From Azohydromonas lata NBRC 102462 (lineage in GTDB: Bacteria; Pseudomonadota; Gammaproteobacteria; Burkholderiales; Burkholderiaceae_C), in the NCBI RefSeq assembly GCF_001571085.1, contig NZ_BCTC01000057.1, forward strand, positions 1 through 43,423: DNA of 43,423 nucleotides. Direction: 5' to 3'. A program made the translations under genes and the position numbers. Each line of letters begins with the position of its first letter. Within the stretch, counting starts at the first letter, position 1. Positions 34,083 to 42,823 of the stretch are shown here, piece by piece. A model generated the notes under the pieces. It had not been told where the DNA came from and did no database searches. It was given only the letters and a program-made list of their open reading frames with translations.

Positions 34083-35116
34083 TTCAAATCGAATTGCTCG
34101 CCGCAGGCGACAAGCGCGCCGCGGCGCAATGGGACGAGTTCGTCTTTGCCTGTCCTCAGGCCACGTTTTTTCATCGCGCCGGGTGGCAACGCGTGCTGCA
34201 AGAGGCGTTCGGCCACCAGACGCATTTTCTTCTCGCGCGGCGGGCCGGCGCCATCGAGGGCGTGCTGCCCCTGGCGCATGTGCGCAGCTGGCTGTTCGGC
34301 AGCTCGCTCACCAGCTTGCCCTTTGCCGTGTACGGCGGCGTGGCCGCCACCAGCAACGACGCTGCACAGGCGCTTGAGGAGCATGCCGACCAGCTGGGCC
34401 GCAAGCTGGGCGTGCAACACCTGGAGCTTCGCCACACGTCGCAGCGGCATCCCGACTGGCCGGCGCAGGACCTCTACGTCACTTTCCGCAAGGAACTGCT
34501 GGAAGACGAGGAGGCCAACATGCTGGCCATTCCGCGCAAGCAGCGGGCCATGGTGCGCAAGGGCATCAAGAACGGCCTGACCAGCGAGGTGCACCGGGAC
34601 GTAGGCCGCTTCTTCGGACTCTACGCCGACAACGTCCACCGCCATGGCACCCCGGCGTTGCCTCGCCGCTACTTTCAGCTGCTGCAGGCCGAGTTCGGCG
34701 ATGCACTGGAGCTCATGGCCGTCAATGGCCCGGATGGGCAACCATTGAGCGGCGTGCTGAGCTTCTACTTTCGCGACGAAATCCTCCCGTACTACGCAGG
34801 CGATGCCGTTGCCGCGCGCGATCTGGCTGCCAACGACTTCAAGTACTGGGAGCTCATGCGCCATGCGTTGGCGCGCGGCGCCAAGGTTTTCGACTACGGG
34901 CGCAGCAAGCAGGGCACGGGCTCTTTTGCCTTCAAGAAGAACTGGGGTTTCGAGCCCACGCCGCTGCACTACGAATACCGTCTCTACAAGCGCGATTCGG
35001 TGCCGCAGAACAATCCTTCCAACGCCAAGTACAAGCTGTTCATTGAAGCTTGGCGCCGCATGCCCATCGCGCTGGCCAACCGGCTTGGGCCGCTCGTGGT
35101 GCGCAGCCTGGGGTGA
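34079..35116 (+). CDS. FemAB-like protein of the XrtA/PEP-CTERM system (TIGR03019-type)
   Basis: A 345-residue protein of the FemAB/GNAT superfamily with two acyltransferase-like halves. Typical segments are ATFFHRAGWQRVLQEAFGH near the start, a central IPRKQRAMVRKGIKNGL, and the C-terminal FDYGRSKQGTGSFAFKKNWGF. FemAB relatives transfer aminoacyl groups to peptidoglycan precursors. Here the acceptor may be a polymer or peptide of this system, which is inference. It is coupled to the deacetylase by a 4-base overlap. Confidence 0.92.
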   Translation: MIQIELLAAGDKRAAAQWDEFVFACPQATFFHRAGWQRVLQEAFGHQTHFLLARRAGAIEGVLPLAHVRSWLFGSSLTSLPFAVYGGVAATSNDAAQALEEHADQLGRKLGVQHLELRHTSQRHPDWPAQDLYVTFRKELLEDEEANMLAIPRKQRAMVRKGIKNGLTSEVHRDVGRFFGLYADNVHRHGTPALPRRYFQLLQAEFGDALELMAVNGPDGQPLSGVLSFYFRDEILPYYAGDAVAARDLAANDFKYWELMRHALARGAKVFDYGRSKQGTGSFAFKKNWGFEPTPLHYEYRLYKRDSVPQNNPSNAKYKLFIEAWRRMPIALANRLGPLVVRSLG

Positions 35117-35172
35117 GCCGTGCTCGTACTGTGGTTCCAGGCCCTGCGCAGGTCGTTGTCGGAGCAACGACT

Positions 35173-36744
35173 ATGAGCGCCGTGTTTTCGCTGCCTGAGC
35201 GCAAGCGTTGGCTGCGCGCGCTGTTGGCGCTGGCTGCGGTGCTGGCTGCGCTGCTGTGGCTTTACCGCGATACGGCTCTGGGCATGGTGGGGATCTGGCT
35301 GCGCTCGGAGACGTTCACACATGCCTTCACCGTGCCTCCGATTGCCTTGTGGCTGATCTGGAGGCGGCGCGCGCGGCTGGCGACGATGTTGCCCAAGCCG
35401 GTGCCATGGCTGCTCGCGCCCATGGCCGCCGTGGCGCTGGCATGGCTGCTCGGATACCTGGCTGCGGTCAATGCGCTGACGCAGTTCGCGCTGGTCACGC
35501 TGGTGGTGCTCAGCGTGCCTGCGGTGCTGGGATGGCAGGTGGCGCGCGACATTCGCTTCCCGCTGCTGTTCCTGTATTTTTGCGTACCGTTCGGCGAATT
35601 CCTCATCCCGCTGCTCATGGACGGAACGGCGGACTTCACCGTGAAGGCATTGCAGCTGTCGGGCATCCCGGTGCTGCGTGACGGCTTGCAGTTCACCATC
35701 CCCAGCGGCCACTGGTCGGTCGAAACGGCATGCAGCGGCATTCGCTACCTGATGGCTTCCCTGATGGTGGGCGTGCTGTTTGCGTACCTGAACTACACGT
35801 CCACGCTGCGGCGCTGCGTGTTCGTGGGCGTTTCCATCGTGGTGCCCATCCTGGCCAATTGGATGAGGGCGTACCTGATCGTGCTGGTTGGGCATCTCAG
35901 CGGCAACGAGATCGCCACGGGTGCCGATCACCTGGTCTACGGCTGGCTTTTCTTTGGCATCGTCATCCTGCTGATGCTCTCCATAGGCGCGTTCTGGTCG
36001 CAGCCGGAGCATGCGCTGGAGGCCAGCGATCCGGCGCCGCCCGCGCAGTCCGCCGGTGATGTGGGGGTCAGCCTGTCAGTGGCGGTCGCAGGTGTGCTGG
36101 CCGTGCTGGCGCTGCCCCATGGACTGTTGGCCCGGGTGCAGGATGTCGCGGCGCCCAGCCTGTCAGGCGCAACAGCCCTGGTGGCGCCGGCCCAGGGGTG
36201 GGCTTCGACCACGCAAGCGCCGGCCGACTGGCAAAACCTTTACGTCAACCCGACCCTGCGGCTGGAGCGCAACTTCGTGCGCGATGGGCGGCATGTCGGC
36301 CTGCAGTTGGCCTACTACGCCGCCGAAACGCCTGACAGCAAGCTCGTGAGCTCGGCCAATGCCTTGGGGCAAGGGAAGGACGGCCCCTGGGCCCAAGTAC
36401 AGCGCGGCAGCCAGACGACGCAGGTGGGCGGCCGCTCCATCGCCTGGCGTACCGCCGAGCTGCGCCATGTGAGCGCTGCTTTGGACGACCAGAACAGCGG
36501 CCGCGTGCTGGTGTGGCAGCTCTATTGGGTCAACGGGGAGCTCACCGCAAGCGAAGCCTGGGCCAAGGCCTTGCTGGCGCTCAACCGCCTGGCCGGTCGT
36601 GGTGGCGATGGCGCGGCCATCATGGTGTACACGGAGCGCATCTCGGCGGATCAGGCGACGCAAACGCTGCAGGATTTCGTCCGCGACCACTTGGACGCGC
36701 TGCTGGCCGGGCTGCGCCAGGCGCGCCATGGTGAGCGCAGCTGA
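35173..36744 (+). CDS. xrtA: Exosortase A (XrtA/EpsH) fused to an EpsI domain
   Basis: A 523-residue inner-membrane protein. Residues 1-about 290 form the eight-helix exosortase with the proposed catalytic Cys187 (VETACSGIRYL), Arg232 (ANWMRAYLIV) and His253 (ADHLVYGWLFF). After one more helix (about 298-318), residues about 330-515 are an EpsI-like periplasmic domain (DWQNLYVNPTLRLERNF, QVGGRSIAWRTAEL, VWQLYWVNGE). Exosortase A cleaves PEP-CTERM tails and is tied to polysaccharide production. The fusion to EpsI is known in other loci. GGAG 8 bases before the ATG at 35173 sets the start; the frame is open upstream. The next gene overlaps its 3' end by 17 bases. Confidence 0.95.
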   Translation: MSAVFSLPERKRWLRALLALAAVLAALLWLYRDTALGMVGIWLRSETFTHAFTVPPIALWLIWRRRARLATMLPKPVPWLLAPMAAVALAWLLGYLAAVNALTQFALVTLVVLSVPAVLGWQVARDIRFPLLFLYFCVPFGEFLIPLLMDGTADFTVKALQLSGIPVLRDGLQFTIPSGHWSVETACSGIRYLMASLMVGVLFAYLNYTSTLRRCVFVGVSIVVPILANWMRAYLIVLVGHLSGNEIATGADHLVYGWLFFGIVILLMLSIGAFWSQPEHALEASDPAPPAQSAGDVGVSLSVAVAGVLAVLALPHGLLARVQDVAAPSLSGATALVAPAQGWASTTQAPADWQNLYVNPTLRLERNFVRDGRHVGLQLAYYAAETPDSKLVSSANALGQGKDGPWAQVQRGSQTTQVGGRSIAWRTAELRHVSAALDDQNSGRVLVWQLYWVNGELTASEAWAKALLALNRLAGRGGDGAAIMVYTERISADQATQTLQDFVRDHLDALLAGLRQARHGERS

Positions 36745-37927
36745 CCCAGGGCCGGGCCCGGCAGGCCAAGCCCAGCAGACGGTTCGGCAACGGCTCCAGC
36801 CGTCATCGCCGGCAGCCCTCCTGACGGACGTCCTGGTGGTGCGCCGTCCGGACGAGCTTGCGCCCGATGCCCTGGCACTGCTGGCGCAGGCCGAACACGC
36901 GGGCGTGGAGCTGGGTGCGGCCTGGTATGCCAACTTCGTTGCCAGCTTGCCTGAGCTGGGGGCGCTGGCGCATTTCCATGTGCTGCGGCAGGCGGGGCGT
37001 GCGGTGGCGGTACTGCCTGTGCTGGCCGCACGGCATGGGCAGCCCGCCGTGCCGCGAGGACGCGTGCAGTCGCTGGCCAACTACTACAGCGCGCTTTGGG
37101 CGCCGGCGCTGGATTCGGCCCTCACCCCGGAGCTGCTGGCCGAGCTGCTGCGCCATGTGGCGCGTTGGCACGCGCCGGTACACAGCCTGCATTTCGCCCC
37201 CATGGATCCCGGCTCGCGCGCCTGGAGCCTCATGCAGGACGCGCTGCGTCTGGCCGGTTGGGGACGTTGGGATTTCCTGGCCTTCGGCAACTGGTACCTG
37301 CAGGTGAGCTCGGACTGGGCCGGCTACCTCGCGCAGCGGCCCGGCGAGCTGCGCAACACGTTGCGCCGCAGTGAAAAGCGCCTGCTCAAAGCCGGCGCCC
37401 AGATCGAGATCGTCTGCGGTGGCGAGCGGCTGGCAGCGGCCCTGCGGGCCTACGAGCAGGTCTATGCCGCCAGCTGGAAACAGGCCGAGCCTCATCCCGG
37501 TTTCATGCAGGAGCTCATACGCTGCTGCGCCCGGCAGGAGTGGCTGCGCTTGGGCGTGGTCTGGCTGGAGGGGCAACCCATCGCGGCACAAGTGTGGATA
37601 GTCGCCCACGGCAAAGCAGCCATCTACAAGCTTGCTTACGACGAAGCCTTCAAGGCGCTGGGCTCCGGCACGGTGCTGACCGCGCGCTTGATGCGGCATG
37701 TGCTGGAAATCGATGGCGTCGCGGAGGTGGACTACCTCATGGGCGACGACCCTTACAAGCGCCACTGGATGAGCCATCGCCGGGAGCGGCGGGGGCTGCG
37801 CGCCTACAACCTGCACACGGTGCCCGGCTTGGTGGGTGCGGCGCGGGAGGGTTTGACGACGCTGTTGCGCCCATGGCTGCTCAAGCTTCGCGGCAGAAAA
37901 CAGCCGCCAGCACCTTTTCACGCCTGA
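36728..37927 (+). CDS. Second FemAB/GNAT-like acyltransferase (BioF2-like acetyltransferase_6 domain)
   Basis: A 399-residue protein with little resemblance to its FemAB neighbour at 34079 in the N-terminal half. Its C-terminal GNAT-like domain (about residues 205-370) is of the acetyltransferase_6 type (RNTLRRSEKRLLKAGAQIEI, YEQVYAASWKQAEPHPGF, GQPIAAQVWIVAHGKAAIYK, GDDPYKRHWM). Its role is probably acyl or aminoacyl transfer to a sugar or peptide. The start lies inside the exosortase gene: ATG 36728, or GTG 36731 next to it. It is 17 bases into the overlap and so is probably translated by coupling. It ends 291 bases before the glycosyltransferase start chosen here. Confidence 0.85.
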   Translation: MVSAADPGPGPAGQAQQTVRQRLQPSSPAALLTDVLVVRRPDELAPDALALLAQAEHAGVELGAAWYANFVASLPELGALAHFHVLRQAGRAVAVLPVLAARHGQPAVPRGRVQSLANYYSALWAPALDSALTPELLAELLRHVARWHAPVHSLHFAPMDPGSRAWSLMQDALRLAGWGRWDFLAFGNWYLQVSSDWAGYLAQRPGELRNTLRRSEKRLLKAGAQIEIVCGGERLAAALRAYEQVYAASWKQAEPHPGFMQELIRCCARQEWLRLGVVWLEGQPIAAQVWIVAHGKAAIYKLAYDEAFKALGSGTVLTARLMRHVLEIDGVAEVDYLMGDDPYKRHWMSHRRERRGLRAYNLHTVPGLVGAAREGLTTLLRPWLLKLRGRKQPPAPFHA

Positions 37928-38218
37928 ATTGTGTCAACTTGGTTACTTATTGGCCCGGTTGCCGGCGCAATCGTTCACGCCTTCCTATTTCTCCGGTGCA
38001 ATGCTCGGGTCTGTTTCATGGGTGTTACAAATTAGAATTCCAGCTTTCAAGTGTGCGTGGGCGCTGAGTGGTTGCGCTGCGCGTGGCTTTGGAGGGGGCG
38101 TGCTTGGGCGCGTTTCCGCTGGCTGGTGACCGGGTGCCGCAGTGGCGTGGAGAAAGTCGAGTTTGGTGATGGCAAAGACCGCAACGGGCTGCTTGGGCTG
38201 GAGCAAAGGGGCGCACGG
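37928..38218 (+). promoter_or_regulatory. Gap before the glycosyltransferase gene with a less GC-rich stretch
   Basis: The first 120 bases are lower in GC than the neighbouring genes and contain TTACAAATTAGAATT (38025-38039). TAGAAT there could be a -10 box, but no good -35 is seen. The reading frame of the glycosyltransferase is open from about 38051, so part of this stretch could be coding if an upstream GTG is used. Confidence 0.3.
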
Positions 38219-39421
38219 GTGACGGACGTGACCGACGTGCACGCCCTTGAGCGGACGGATCTGCGGCCACAAGGCGCTGTGCGGCCGCTGGTGTTGCACG
38301 TGGTCTACCGCTTTGACACCGGGGGCCTGGAAAACGGGATCGTGAACCTCATCAACCACATGCCGCTGCAGGCTTACCGGCATGCCGTGCTGTCGTTGAC
38401 GGCGGTCACGGATTTCAGCCGCCGTGTGCAGCGCAAGGACGTGTCGTTCATCGCGCTTCAAAAGGGACCGGGCCATGCCATTGGCCTGTATCCGCGCATG
38501 TACCGTCTTTTCCGCGAGCTGCGCCCAGCCGTCGTGCACACCAACAACATTGCCGCGCTGGAGTGCGCGGTGCCCGCCTGGGCCGCCGGCGTGCCCTTGC
38601 GCATTCACAGCGAGCATGGCTGGGACGTGTCGGACCTTCACGGCAGCAATCCGCGCTATCAAAAGGTGCGCCGCCTGTACCGTCCCTTCGTCTCCCACTT
38701 CGTCGCGGTGGCCTCTGACATCCAGCGCTACCTGGTGGAGAAGGTGCGCGTGCCGCAAGGCCGCGTGAGCCTGATACACAACGCCGTCGACACCGTGCGC
38801 TTCCATCCGGTGGAAGGCGAGCAGCCCACGCCGATCCCGGGCTGTCCCTTCTCGGCCCAGCGGCATTGGCTGGTGGGCACCGTGGGCCGCATGCAGGAGG
38901 TCAAGGACCAGCTCAACCTCGTGCGGGCCTTTGCCCACGCGCTGCGCGAGCAACCGGCGCTGCGCGAGCGCATGCGGCTGGTGATGGTGGGCGATGGCCC
39001 GCTGCGCGCGCAGGCGCAGGCGCTGCTGCAGGAGCTTGGGCTGGCCGACCTGGCCTGGCTGCCCGGTGAGCGCAGCGACGTGCCGGAGGTGATGCGGGGC
39101 CTGCACTGCTTCACCCTGCCGTCCAAGGCCGAAGGGCTTTCCTACACGCTGCTTGAAGCCATGGCCAGCGGGCTGCCCGCCGTGGTCACCGCCGTGGGCG
39201 CCAACCCCGAGCTCATCGCCAACGGCGTCACCGGTGAAACCGTGCCGCCCAACGACCCACAGGCCCTGGGCAGCGCGCTGGCGCGCGTGGCCGGCGACCC
39301 CGGGCAGGCGCGGCGCATGGGGCGCACCGGGCGGCTGCGCGTGGAGAAGGATTACGGCCAGCAGGCCATGGTGGCGGACTACCAGCGCCTTTACGACCGG
39401 CACCGAGCTCGGAGCAACTGA
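38219..39421 (+). CDS. XrtA system glycosyltransferase (TIGR03088-type, GT4)
   Basis: A 400-residue GT-B glycosyltransferase of family 4. The N-terminal LVLHVVYRFDTGGLENGIVN is characteristic of the PEP-CTERM/exosortase A sugar transferase family. The C-terminal domain has the E-x7-E motif in PSKAEGLSYTLLEAMASGLP and the GTVGRMQEVKDQLNLV acceptor loop. It adds a sugar to the growing repeat unit on the cytoplasmic face. No ATG is available near the conserved start. GTG 38219, with AAAGGGG 7 bases upstream, fits best, but GTGs at 38147 and 38051 remain possible. The stop lies 5 bases before the amidotransferase ATG. Confidence 0.88.
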   Translation: MTDVTDVHALERTDLRPQGAVRPLVLHVVYRFDTGGLENGIVNLINHMPLQAYRHAVLSLTAVTDFSRRVQRKDVSFIALQKGPGHAIGLYPRMYRLFRELRPAVVHTNNIAALECAVPAWAAGVPLRIHSEHGWDVSDLHGSNPRYQKVRRLYRPFVSHFVAVASDIQRYLVEKVRVPQGRVSLIHNAVDTVRFHPVEGEQPTPIPGCPFSAQRHWLVGTVGRMQEVKDQLNLVRAFAHALREQPALRERMRLVMVGDGPLRAQAQALLQELGLADLAWLPGERSDVPEVMRGLHCFTLPSKAEGLSYTLLEAMASGLPAVVTAVGANPELIANGVTGETVPPNDPQALGSALARVAGDPGQARRMGRTGRLRVEKDYGQQAMVADYQRLYDRHRARSN

Positions 39422-39426
39422 ACGAC

Positions 39427-41364
39427 ATGTGCGGCATCACCGGCCTTTTTGACACTCGTGGCGTGCGCAACTTCGAGCGCGCGACGCTGCAGCGCATGAA
39501 CGATGCCCAGTTTCACCGCGGCCCCGATGCAGGCGATCTGCATCTGGAGCCCGGGGTGGGGCTGGGGCACCGGCGCCTGTCCATCATCGACCTGGCCACG
39601 GGGCAGCAGCCGCTGTTCAACGAGGACGGTTCGGTGGTCGTGGTCTTCAACGGCGAGATCTACAACTACCAGGAGCTGGTGCCCGAGTTGCAGGCGCTGG
39701 GCCATGTGTTTCGCACGCACAGCGACACCGAGGTGATCGTGCATGCCTGGGAGTCCTGGGGGGCGGAGTGCGTGCAGCGCTTTCGCGGCATGTTTGCCTT
39801 CGCGCTGTGGGACCGCAACCAGCAGAGCTTCTTCATCGCGCGCGACCGCTTGGGCGTCAAGCCGCTGTTTTACGCGCTGCTGGACGATGGCACGCTGGTC
39901 TTCGGCTCGGAGCTCAAGACGCTGCTGGCGCACGGCGGGCTCAGGCGTGAGCTGGACCCGCTGGCGGTCGAGGAGTACTTTGCGCTGGGCTACGTCGCCG
40001 AGCCGCGCTGCATCTTCCGCCAGGCCCGCAAGCTCGAAGCCGGGCACACGCTGCTGCTGCGTCGCGGCCAGCCGTTGCCCGCGCCCAAGCCCTACTGGGA
40101 CCTGCGCTTCACGCTGCAGCGGCGCGTGGGCCTGGAGGAGGCCTGTGCCGAGCTCGATGCGCGGCTCAAGGAGTCGGTGCGGCTGCGCATGATTGCCGAC
40201 GTGCCCTTGGGCGCCTTTCTTTCCGGCGGCGTGGACTCCAGCGCGGTGGTGGCGCACATGGCCGGGCTGTCGCAGTCGCCGGTCAACACCTGCTCCATGG
40301 CGTTCGCGGACCCGGCCTACAACGAGGCCGAGTTCGCCAGGATGGTTGCCGAGCGCTACCACACCAACCACCATGTGGACATGGTGGACAGCGAGGACTT
40401 TGGCCTCGTGGACACGCTGGCCCGGCTGTACGACGAGCCCTACGCCGATTCTTCCGCCATTCCCACCTACCGCGTCTGCCAGCTGGCGCGCACCCACGTG
40501 AAAGTCGCGCTGTCGGGCGACGGCGGCGACGAGACCTTTGGCGGCTACCGCCGCTACCGCATGCACCTGATGGAAGAGCGCATGCGCCGCGCCTTGCCCC
40601 AGGGCTTGCGCGGGCCCATGTTCGGCCTGCTGGCGCGCATGTATCCCAAGGCCGACTGGGCGCCGCGCGTGCTGCGCGCCAAGACCACGTTCGAAGGCAT
40701 GTCGCGCAGCGCCGTGCAGGCCTACTTCCACAGCCTCGCGCAGTTGCGCCAGCCGCAGCGCGACCAGATCTTCAGCGACGCGCTCAAGCGCGAGCTCGGC
40801 GGCTACTCGGCCGAGGCGGTGTTCGAGCGCCACGCGCGCAAGGCCGGCACGGACGACCCGCTGGCGCTCATCCAGTACATCGACCTCAAGACCTGGCTGA
40901 TCGACGACATCAACACCAAGGTTGACCGCGCCAGCATGGCGCATGGGCTGGAGGTGCGCGAGCCGCTGATGGACCACGAGCTCGTGGAGTGGTGCGCCTC
41001 GCTGCCCTCGGCGCTCAAGATCAGCGGCCAGGAAGGCAAGCACTTCTTCAAGAAGGCCCTGGAGCCGCGGCTGCCGCACGACGTGCTGTACCGGCCCAAG
41101 ATGGGCTTCTCGGTGCCGCTGGCGCGCTGGCTGCGCGGCCCGCTGCGCCAGCGCGTGCGCGACTCGCTGCTGGGCGGCGCCATGGCTGCCACGGGCTGGT
41201 TCAATGCCCGCGCGATCGGCCAGCTCATTGCGCAGCACGAGTCCGGGGCCGGCGATCACAGCCGCGCGCTGTGGACGCTGCTGATGTTCGACGCCTTCCT
41301 GCGCAACGTGGCCGGCGTCGGTGCCGCCAGCGAGGTTCGCGGCCTCGACTTGGCGCCGGCTTGA
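39427..41364 (+). CDS. Asparagine-synthase-type amidotransferase, XrtA-associated (TIGR03108-type)
   Basis: A 645-residue protein with an N-terminal class II glutaminase domain, whose nucleophile Cys2 follows the initiator Met (MCGITGLFD), and a C-terminal ATP-pyrophosphatase synthetase domain with SGGVDSS (266-272) and SGDGGDETFGGYRRY. It resembles AsnB, but its place in exosortase loci and the WbpS/AsnB-like family suggest that it amidates a sugar carboxylate or other polymer group with glutamine nitrogen. Neighbouring uronate-forming dehydrogenases support a uronic acid substrate (inference). It starts 5 bases after the glycosyltransferase stop. Confidence 0.92.
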   Translation: MCGITGLFDTRGVRNFERATLQRMNDAQFHRGPDAGDLHLEPGVGLGHRRLSIIDLATGQQPLFNEDGSVVVVFNGEIYNYQELVPELQALGHVFRTHSDTEVIVHAWESWGAECVQRFRGMFAFALWDRNQQSFFIARDRLGVKPLFYALLDDGTLVFGSELKTLLAHGGLRRELDPLAVEEYFALGYVAEPRCIFRQARKLEAGHTLLLRRGQPLPAPKPYWDLRFTLQRRVGLEEACAELDARLKESVRLRMIADVPLGAFLSGGVDSSAVVAHMAGLSQSPVNTCSMAFADPAYNEAEFARMVAERYHTNHHVDMVDSEDFGLVDTLARLYDEPYADSSAIPTYRVCQLARTHVKVALSGDGGDETFGGYRRYRMHLMEERMRRALPQGLRGPMFGLLARMYPKADWAPRVLRAKTTFEGMSRSAVQAYFHSLAQLRQPQRDQIFSDALKRELGGYSAEAVFERHARKAGTDDPLALIQYIDLKTWLIDDINTKVDRASMAHGLEVREPLMDHELVEWCASLPSALKISGQEGKHFFKKALEPRLPHDVLYRPKMGFSVPLARWLRGPLRQRVRDSLLGGAMAATGWFNARAIGQLIAQHESGAGDHSRALWTLLMFDAFLRNVAGVGAASEVRGLDLAPA

Positions 41365-41391
41365 GACCCGTCACGCAGCTTTAATACCTGT

Positions 41392-41405
41392 CGTATTGCA
41401 ATACG
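41392..41405. promoter_or_regulatory. 14-bp palindrome before the GDP-mannose dehydrogenase gene
   Basis: CGTATTGCAATACG is a perfect palindrome just downstream of TAATAC (41382-41387), which could be a -10 box with TTGAGA (41361-41366) 15 bases upstream; that spacing is short. It may be a repressor site for a separate promoter of the two dehydrogenase genes. Confidence 0.35.
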
Positions 41406-41445
41406 TGTTCACCCCAGCGGGACACCCGTCATCGAAAGAGCACAC

Positions 41446-42759
41446 ATGAAGATTTCCGTTTTTGGCCTGGGTTATGTCGGCGCCGTCTCGTGCGGCTGCC
41501 TGTCGGCAATGGGTCACGAAGTGATCGGCGTTGACACCAACCCGACCAAGGTCCGGCTCATCAACGAGGGGCGTTCTCCGGTGGTGGAGGAGGGCATCAA
41601 CGAGCTCATCGAAGCCAACGTGGCCGCCGGCCGGCTGCGCGCCACCGACGACATGGTGCACGCGGTGATGAACTCCGAGATGTCGCTGATCTCCGTGGCC
41701 ACGCCCGCGCTGCCCAACTTCGTGCCTGACCTGAGCGCGGTGGAGGCGGTGGTGCGCGACATCGGCGAGGTGCTGCGCGACAAGCCCGGCGCCCACACCC
41801 TGGTGCTGCGCAGCACGCTGCCGCCGGGCACGACCGAGCAGCGGCTGCTGCCCATCCTGACCAAGGCCGCCGGACGCGAGGTGGGTGACCGGCTGTCGCT
41901 GGTGTTCAACCCCGAGTTCCTGCGCGAGGGCTCCTCGGTCAAGGACTTCAACCAGCCGCCGCAGACCGTGGTGGGCAGCCTGGACGAGGCGGGCTACGTG
42001 GCCATGGAGCAGCTCTACGCCGGTGTGCCCGGCGAGTTCGTGCGCACCAGCGTGCGCGTGGCCGAGGCCGTCAAGTACCTCTGCAACGTGTTCCATGCGC
42101 TCAAGATCGTGTTCGCCAACGAGGCCGGCGCCGTGCTCAAGGCACTGGAGGTGGACTCGCGCGAGGTCATGCGCATCTTCTGCCAGGACAGGCAGCTCAA
42201 CATCTCGCCGGCTTATCTCAAGCCGGGCTTTGCCTTCGGCGGCTCGTGCCTGCCCAAGGAGGTCAAGGGCTTCCTGACGCTGGCGCGCCAGGCCGACGTG
42301 GCCGTGCCCACCATGGCCGGTCTGCTCGACAGCAACGACGCCCACATCGGCCGTGCCTTCGACGTGATCGCCGCCAAGGGCCGCTGCCGCGTGGCGCTGT
42401 TCGGCTTGGCCTTCAAGCCCGGCACCGACGACATGCGCGACTCGCCGCTGGTGGTGCTGGCCGAGCGGCTCATAGGCAAGGGCTTCCCGCTGGCCATCCT
42501 CGACCCCAACGTGCAGCTGGCGCGGCTGCTGGGCAAGAACAAGGAATACATCGAGCGCGAGGTGCCGCACCTGGAACACCTGCTGCGCAACTCCGCCGAG
42601 GAGGCGATGGAGGGCGCGGACGTGATCGTGGTGGGCCATGCCGACCCCGAGGCGCGCCAGGCCATCCTGGCGCATGCCGGTGCTCGCCGCGTGATCGATC
42701 TTGCGGGCTACGAGGCCTTGCGCGCCGTCGGCCCGGCCTACGAAGGGCTTTGCTGGTAA
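41446..42759 (+). CDS. algD: GDP-mannose 6-dehydrogenase (AlgD-like)
   Basis: A 437-residue nucleotide-sugar dehydrogenase that matches Pseudomonas AlgD in length and motifs as I recall it: [20 protein letters not shown] (NAD Rossmann start), [23 protein letters not shown], catalytic Cys268 in [37 protein letters not shown] and the ending EGLCW. It oxidises GDP-mannose to GDP-mannuronate. No other alginate genes are present, so ManA probably enters this locus's polymer. Only a weak GAAAGAG precedes the ATG. Confidence 0.92.
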   Translation: MKISVFGLGYVGAVSCGCLSAMGHEVIGVDTNPTKVRLINEGRSPVVEEGINELIEANVAAGRLRATDDMVHAVMNSEMSLISVATPALPNFVPDLSAVEAVVRDIGEVLRDKPGAHTLVLRSTLPPGTTEQRLLPILTKAAGREVGDRLSLVFNPEFLREGSSVKDFNQPPQTVVGSLDEAGYVAMEQLYAGVPGEFVRTSVRVAEAVKYLCNVFHALKIVFANEAGAVLKALEVDSREVMRIFCQDRQLNISPAYLKPGFAFGGSCLPKEVKGFLTLARQADVAVPTMAGLLDSNDAHIGRAFDVIAAKGRCRVALFGLAFKPGTDDMRDSPLVVLAERLIGKGFPLAILDPNVQLARLLGKNKEYIEREVPHLEHLLRNSAEEAMEGADVIVVGHADPEARQAILAHAGARRVIDLAGYEALRAVGPAYEGLCW

Positions 42760-42823
42760 GCCGCTGCCGCCCAGGCCCGGCACGGTGGTGCCGGGCGCGA
42801 AGAATCATCAAGGAAAGCAATCA

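Noticed and set aside
41446-42759. An alginate biosynthesis cluster, suggested by the AlgD-like gene
   Set aside because: No alg8, alg44, algE, algG or algL partners are present; the gene sits in an XrtA locus.
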